Source: Planctomycetaceae bacterium (GTDB taxonomy: Bacteria; Planctomycetota; Phycisphaerae; Phycisphaerales; SM1A02). Taken from it: a DNA stretch of 64,000 nt. The DNA lies in contig CANLMX010000005.1 of assembly GCA_947492385.1 (NCBI GenBank), positions 1 through 64,000 on the forward strand. Reading direction: 5' to 3'. The position numbers and the translations under genes were made by a program. The notes under the pieces are model-generated. The model did no database searches and had not been told where the DNA came from. It saw only the letters and a program-made list of their open reading frames with translations. Position 1 is the first letter of the stretch; each line of letters begins with the position of its first letter. Positions 61,794 to 64,000 of the stretch are shown in pieces.

Positions 61794-62141
61794 TCAGGTC
61801 CGCAGGTGGCCGTGCGCGGCCTCGAGGTCCGGTGCAATCGGCATGACGGCGTCCAGGCGGGCGGTGCGGAGCGCGGTTGCGACGATCTCGGTCGGCGAGA
61901 GCAGGATCACCTTGTGCCTGCCTGCGGCGAGCGTCCGTGCGACCTGCACCAGCATGCCCATCCCGAGGGATGCCATGAACGGGACCTGCGACATGTCGAC
62001 GATCGCATGCGTCCGCCTGCTTGCGGTGGACGCGGTGAACCGCAGCTCGATGGCCCCGACGCCGGCGAGATCGAGGGGCCCGACGATCCGGACGTGCGAG
62101 TGGCCTTCGGCCAGGTCAACGATCTCGAGTGTGGTGGGCAT
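61794..62141 (-). CDS. STAS-domain protein, anti-sigma factor antagonist-like
   Basis: 115-residue single STAS domain, as in SpoIIAA/RsbV proteins that bind anti-sigma kinases. The strand order fits (HVRIVGPLDLAGVGAIELRF; HAIVDMSQVPFMASLGMGML), with Ser in the phosphorylation loop MASLGMG. A partner anti-sigma kinase or phosphatase is not adjacent. Without such a partner it could instead be part of a phosphosignalling set encoded elsewhere. No ribosome site is visible before the ATG. Confidence 0.8.
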   Translation of the reverse strand: MPTTLEIVDLAEGHSHVRIVGPLDLAGVGAIELRFTASTASRRTHAIVDMSQVPFMASLGMGMLVQVARTLAAGRHKVILLSPTEIVATALRTARLDAVMPIAPDLEAAHGHLRT

Positions 62142-62526
62142 GCGTGTTTCGGGCCGACGGGGGCGCCGTGCAACCCGGCCCCGAGAGGCTACCCATCCCT
62201 GCCCGGATCACGCGCGGGTGGTCGTCATGCCTCCCGGTACGGGTGGTTTCGGGGGCTTCCGAGGGCAGAGGGCGTCGAAGGGCGAGAAGTCCGGCAGCCG
62301 GGTGGAGAGAGGCCGTCCGCGGACCAGGGGCCCCGCGCGCAGCGAAGGGTGCGGCGGGACTTCGACGTGCCCCGCGTCGGCGGGAAATCGGGATCTTTCG
62401 CACTCGCCCTGATGGCCTCGGGGCGTGCATGGCGTTTCGACAGGGAGACGCCTGCCGGTCGTAAGTTCTGCCGGAGGCCGTCGAAGTCGTTCAGCATTGC
62501 CCGAAAAGGGCATCGAGTCCACCTCC
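62142..62526. other. Intergenic region between the STAS and PEP-CTERM genes
   Basis: 385 nt without a supported gene. On the minus strand TAGCCT (62186-62191) could start the STAS transcript with a leader of about 38 nt. On the plus strand TAAGTT (62462-62467) could serve the PEP-CTERM gene. A small GCCC-GAAAA-GGGC hairpin lies near 62501-62513. No known riboswitch core was seen. Confidence 0.4.
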
Positions 62527-63090
62527 ATGACATCCCGAATTGCCTGCCTGACCGTCGCTGTCGCCTGCGTTTCAGCCTCGGCCGACGCCGCGCTGACCCT
62601 GTCGAACTTCCAGATCACCTCTTCTCGCATTTCGTTCGACCTGACCGGCACCGTCACCGCGCAGCAGGCGGGCAGTAACGAGATCCGCATCGTTGATAAC
62701 GCGGACGACTTCTCTACGCTCCAGGGACTGACCCCGTGGACCGCCACCGACCGCTTCCTGGATTCGTACACCGGTCCTTCGTTCTCGATCGGCAGCGCCA
62801 GCCTCTACCGCGTCGACACCCGCCGCTTCGGCTCGGGGAGCAGCATGATCATGTTCTTCAACAGTGCGTTCGTGCAGGGCGCCTCGGTCAGCGGCACGTT
62901 CTCGTTCGACGCCCCCGCAGCAGGCGGCTTCAGCGGTAGCCTCCCGGCGCAGCAGTTCATCAACCTCGCGGGCCGCCAGTTCAAGGCCGGCATCAATAAC
63001 GTCGCGTTCGCGACCAACCTGCCCGCGCCGGGCGCCATCGCCGTCCTCGGCATGACGGGCCTTCTCGGCAACCGTCGCCGCCGAGCCTGA
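62527..63090 (+). CDS. Secreted PEP-CTERM-type protein
   Basis: 187 residues. Signal peptide about 1-24 (VSASADAA). The mature part is Ser/Thr/Phe-rich and beta-prone (FQITSSRISFDLTGTVTAQQ; SGTFSFDAPAAGGFSG). The tail is the sorting signal LPAPGAIAVLGMTGLLGNRRRRA. Function unknown. It has its own strong terminator, so it is a single-gene transcript. Confidence 0.82.
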   Translation: MTSRIACLTVAVACVSASADAALTLSNFQITSSRISFDLTGTVTAQQAGSNEIRIVDNADDFSTLQGLTPWTATDRFLDSYTGPSFSIGSASLYRVDTRRFGSGSSMIMFFNSAFVQGASVSGTFSFDAPAAGGFSGSLPAQQFINLAGRQFKAGINNVAFATNLPAPGAIAVLGMTGLLGNRRRRA

Positions 63091-63116
63091 ACCGATCGCG
63101 CTCTAATCGCCATTCG

Positions 63117-63148
63117 ACGGGCCGCGCATCGGGCGATGCGCGGCCCGT
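63117..63148 (+). terminator. Intrinsic terminator after the 62527 gene
   Basis: Perfect 15-bp arms ACGGGCCGCGCATCG / CGATGCGCGGCCCGT with a tight loop, followed by TCGCGTTTT. Confidence 0.85.
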
Positions 63149-63154
63149 TCGCGT

Positions 63155-63430
63155 TTTGCGGCGGGTGGCAAGGAGCGAGCGATCCAGCACATGACTCGCA
63201 CGAGCTTCTGGCACCCGGATGGCCGTCCGATGAGTGCCCAACAGTTCATGGAACTTCTGTTTGGCCGCCTGCCCGAGTTCTTCCGTAACGAGGGCGAGCT
63301 GAGGACAATCTGGAGCTCGCCGGACACTCGTCGGCGTCTGCTGGATGGGCTTACCGAGAAGGGATTTGGTCGGCAGCAATTGGCAGAGATGCAGAGGATC
63401 ATCGACGCTGAGTCGAGCGATCCTTTCGAC
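63155..63430 (+). pseudogene. Remnant of a type I restriction enzyme HsdR C-terminus
   Basis: The frame reads an HsdR (EcoEI/EcoR124-type) C-terminal piece: GGKERAIQHMTRTSFWHPDG, then FMELLFGRLPEFFRNEGELR, then RRLLDGLTEKGFGRQQLAEM and IIDAESSD. Similarity ends abruptly near 63430, where LFDVLAYVA-like sequence would be expected; the frame continues with unrelated residues to 63559. It has no helicase or nuclease part, no ribosome site and no hsdM/hsdS neighbours. A region of about 90 codons is thus a relic of a lost restriction system. Confidence 0.75.
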
Positions 63431-63502
63431 GCGCCAGTGGTGATGCCGGTCCCGTTGGCGCGGCAGCACCGGTGGTGTCGTCAGTCTTCGTCCCTGACCG
63501 TA

Positions 63503-63544
63503 AAGAACCGTCCCCAGCAACCGAAGCTGCTGGGGACGGTTCTT
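63503..63544. repeat. REP-like long perfect palindrome
   Basis: Arms AAGAACCGTCCCCAGCA and TGCTGGGGACGGTTCTT (17 bp, perfect) around ACCGAAGC. The AAGAACCGTCCCC core resembles palindromes that flank REP-associated tyrosine transposases in other bacteria. A second small hairpin GAGTTCG/CGAACTC follows near 63550-63576. Confidence 0.7.
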
Positions 63545-63612
63545 GACGGAGTTCGTTGACGACTCAGGCGAACTCGTGACTGTCGGAGGTGATCGTGGAG
63601 ATCACCATCTAG

Positions 63613-63685
63613 TGGACCTGATCGGGCTCGAACCGACAACCTCTTCCATGCCATGGAAGCGCTCTTCCAATTGAGCTACAGGCCC
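63613..63685 (-). tRNA. tRNA-Ala (anticodon GGC)
   Basis: 73-nt cloverleaf on the minus strand: acceptor GGGCCTG/CAGGTCC, D stem GCTC/GAGC, anticodon stem CTTCC/GGAAG around ATGGCAT, T stem GTCGG/CCGAT with TTCGAGC loop, discriminator A. The third acceptor pair is G-U, the classic alanine identity element. CCA is not encoded. Confidence 0.97.
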
Positions 63686-63758
63686 GCTGTTGGCCGCGCG
63701 CGGCATGGGCCGCGCGCGAGGAAGAACGTGGGAATGTACCTCGCGCCCCGATGACGCA

Positions 63759-63793
63759 CAAGCGCCGCGCGCGGATGCCGCGCGCGGCGCTTG
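63759..63793. terminator. Strong hairpin after the thioredoxin gene
   Basis: Perfect 16-bp arms CAAGCGCCGCGCGCGG / CCGCGCGCGGCGCTTG around ATG, 64 nt after the trxA stop on the minus strand. No T-run follows, so it may stop transcription weakly or protect the RNA end. Confidence 0.5.
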
Positions 63794-63857
63794 GATCAAT
63801 AACCATCGCGATGGTCGCGCGGCAGCCGCATCGGCGCGCGGTGCTGCGCGCCTTGAC

Positions 63858-64000
63858 TCACTGCGCGCCCGAGATCGCGTTCACGTAGTCGGCCTTCGGG
63901 CGGATGCCCACCCACTTGCCGACGGGCTGGCCGTTCTTGAACAGGATCACCGTGGGGATCGACTGGATGCCCAGGCCGGCCGCGATCTCCTGCGCGGCGT
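63858..64000 (-). CDS. trxA: Thioredoxin, C-terminal part only (cut by window end)
   Basis: The last 46 residues of a thioredoxin fold run off the window edge. GIQSIPTVILFKNGQPVGKW contains the conserved cis-Pro loop (IPT) and the last strands, ending in DYVNAISGAQ. The active-site WCGPC lies beyond the window, so it is not seen. It is a normal-looking thiol-disulfide carrier and could reduce the exported or cytosolic peroxidases, but no link is shown. Confidence 0.85.
   Translation of the reverse strand, partial: AAQEIAAGLGIQSIPTVILFKNGQPVGKWVGIRPKADYVNAISGAQ

Noticed and set aside
63191-63559. A complete 122-residue gene at the HsdR relic
   Set aside because: Similarity begins before the ATG and stops near 63430; the rest runs into the palindrome, and no ribosome site or promoter-like hexamer is present.

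Overview
The window is a very GC-rich, gene-dense chromosomal segment that looks like a planctomycete, most likely of the Phycisphaerae type. The evidence is a combination of traits. Three secreted proteins end in a Pro-Ala-Pro-Gly/hydrophobic/Arg-rich sorting tail of PEP-CTERM type, and two secreted proteins end in paired dockerin-like repeats (GDLNGDGAVDGVDLG type). There are also two stand-alone ECF sigma factors, a cytosolic Ser/Thr kinase, a secreted TPR-peptidase and an AroD-AroE fusion. No prophage, CRISPR array or complete insertion sequence was seen.

Layout. 1-1636 is the conserved translation/secretion block rpmG - tRNA-Trp - secE - nusG, not followed by rplK. 1690-4902 holds a lipoprotein, a CHAD-domain protein and proS. 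5092-9042 holds a PEP-CTERM protein and a sulfur cluster (metallo-beta-lactamase/rhodanese fusion, TauE/SafE permease, membrane rhodanese). 9134-14929 holds cvfB, metG, two envelope proteins and metF. 14982-20723 is a plus-strand run: rex, lipoprotein, amidase-like protein, Ser/Thr kinase, double-protease protein and a deoxycytidylate-deaminase-like protein. 20736-30333 holds argS, an ECF sigma factor, an M42-type peptidase, a RibBA with a degraded second half, a LolA-like lipoprotein, a TPR-peptidase and a dockerin protein. 30339-34667 pairs a tandem Lrp regulator and its dehydratase with a TPP riboswitch and thiC. 34692-43923 is a minus-strand run: UgtP/MGDG-type glycosyltransferase, LpxH-type phosphoesterase, pepP and an OMF-MFP-RND efflux operon. 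43947-52587 holds phhA, aroDE, aroC, an ECF sigma factor, an exported glutathione peroxidase, an exported unknown and folP, so aromatic metabolism and folate synthesis are grouped here. 52703-63090 holds two more PEP-CTERM proteins, a GH57-like dockerin protein, fumC, an MCP-like receptor, mscL, gabD and a STAS protein. 63155-64000 has an HsdR remnant, a REP-like palindrome, tRNA-Ala and the 3' end of a thioredoxin gene.

The most striking signal is regulatory. At least 23 genes carry a TANNNT hexamer ending 6-9 nt before the start codon with no Shine-Dalgarno sequence between. This is the geometry expected if the start codon is the transcription start (leaderless mRNA). Genes inside operons, and a few others such as phhA, fumC and mscL, have ordinary GGAGG-like ribosome sites instead. 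Several divergent gene pairs have only 34-52 nt between their start codons, with two opposed -10 elements in that space. Protein-level oddities include a protease-like domain split by a PDZ domain and a RibBA lacking key catalytic residues in both halves.
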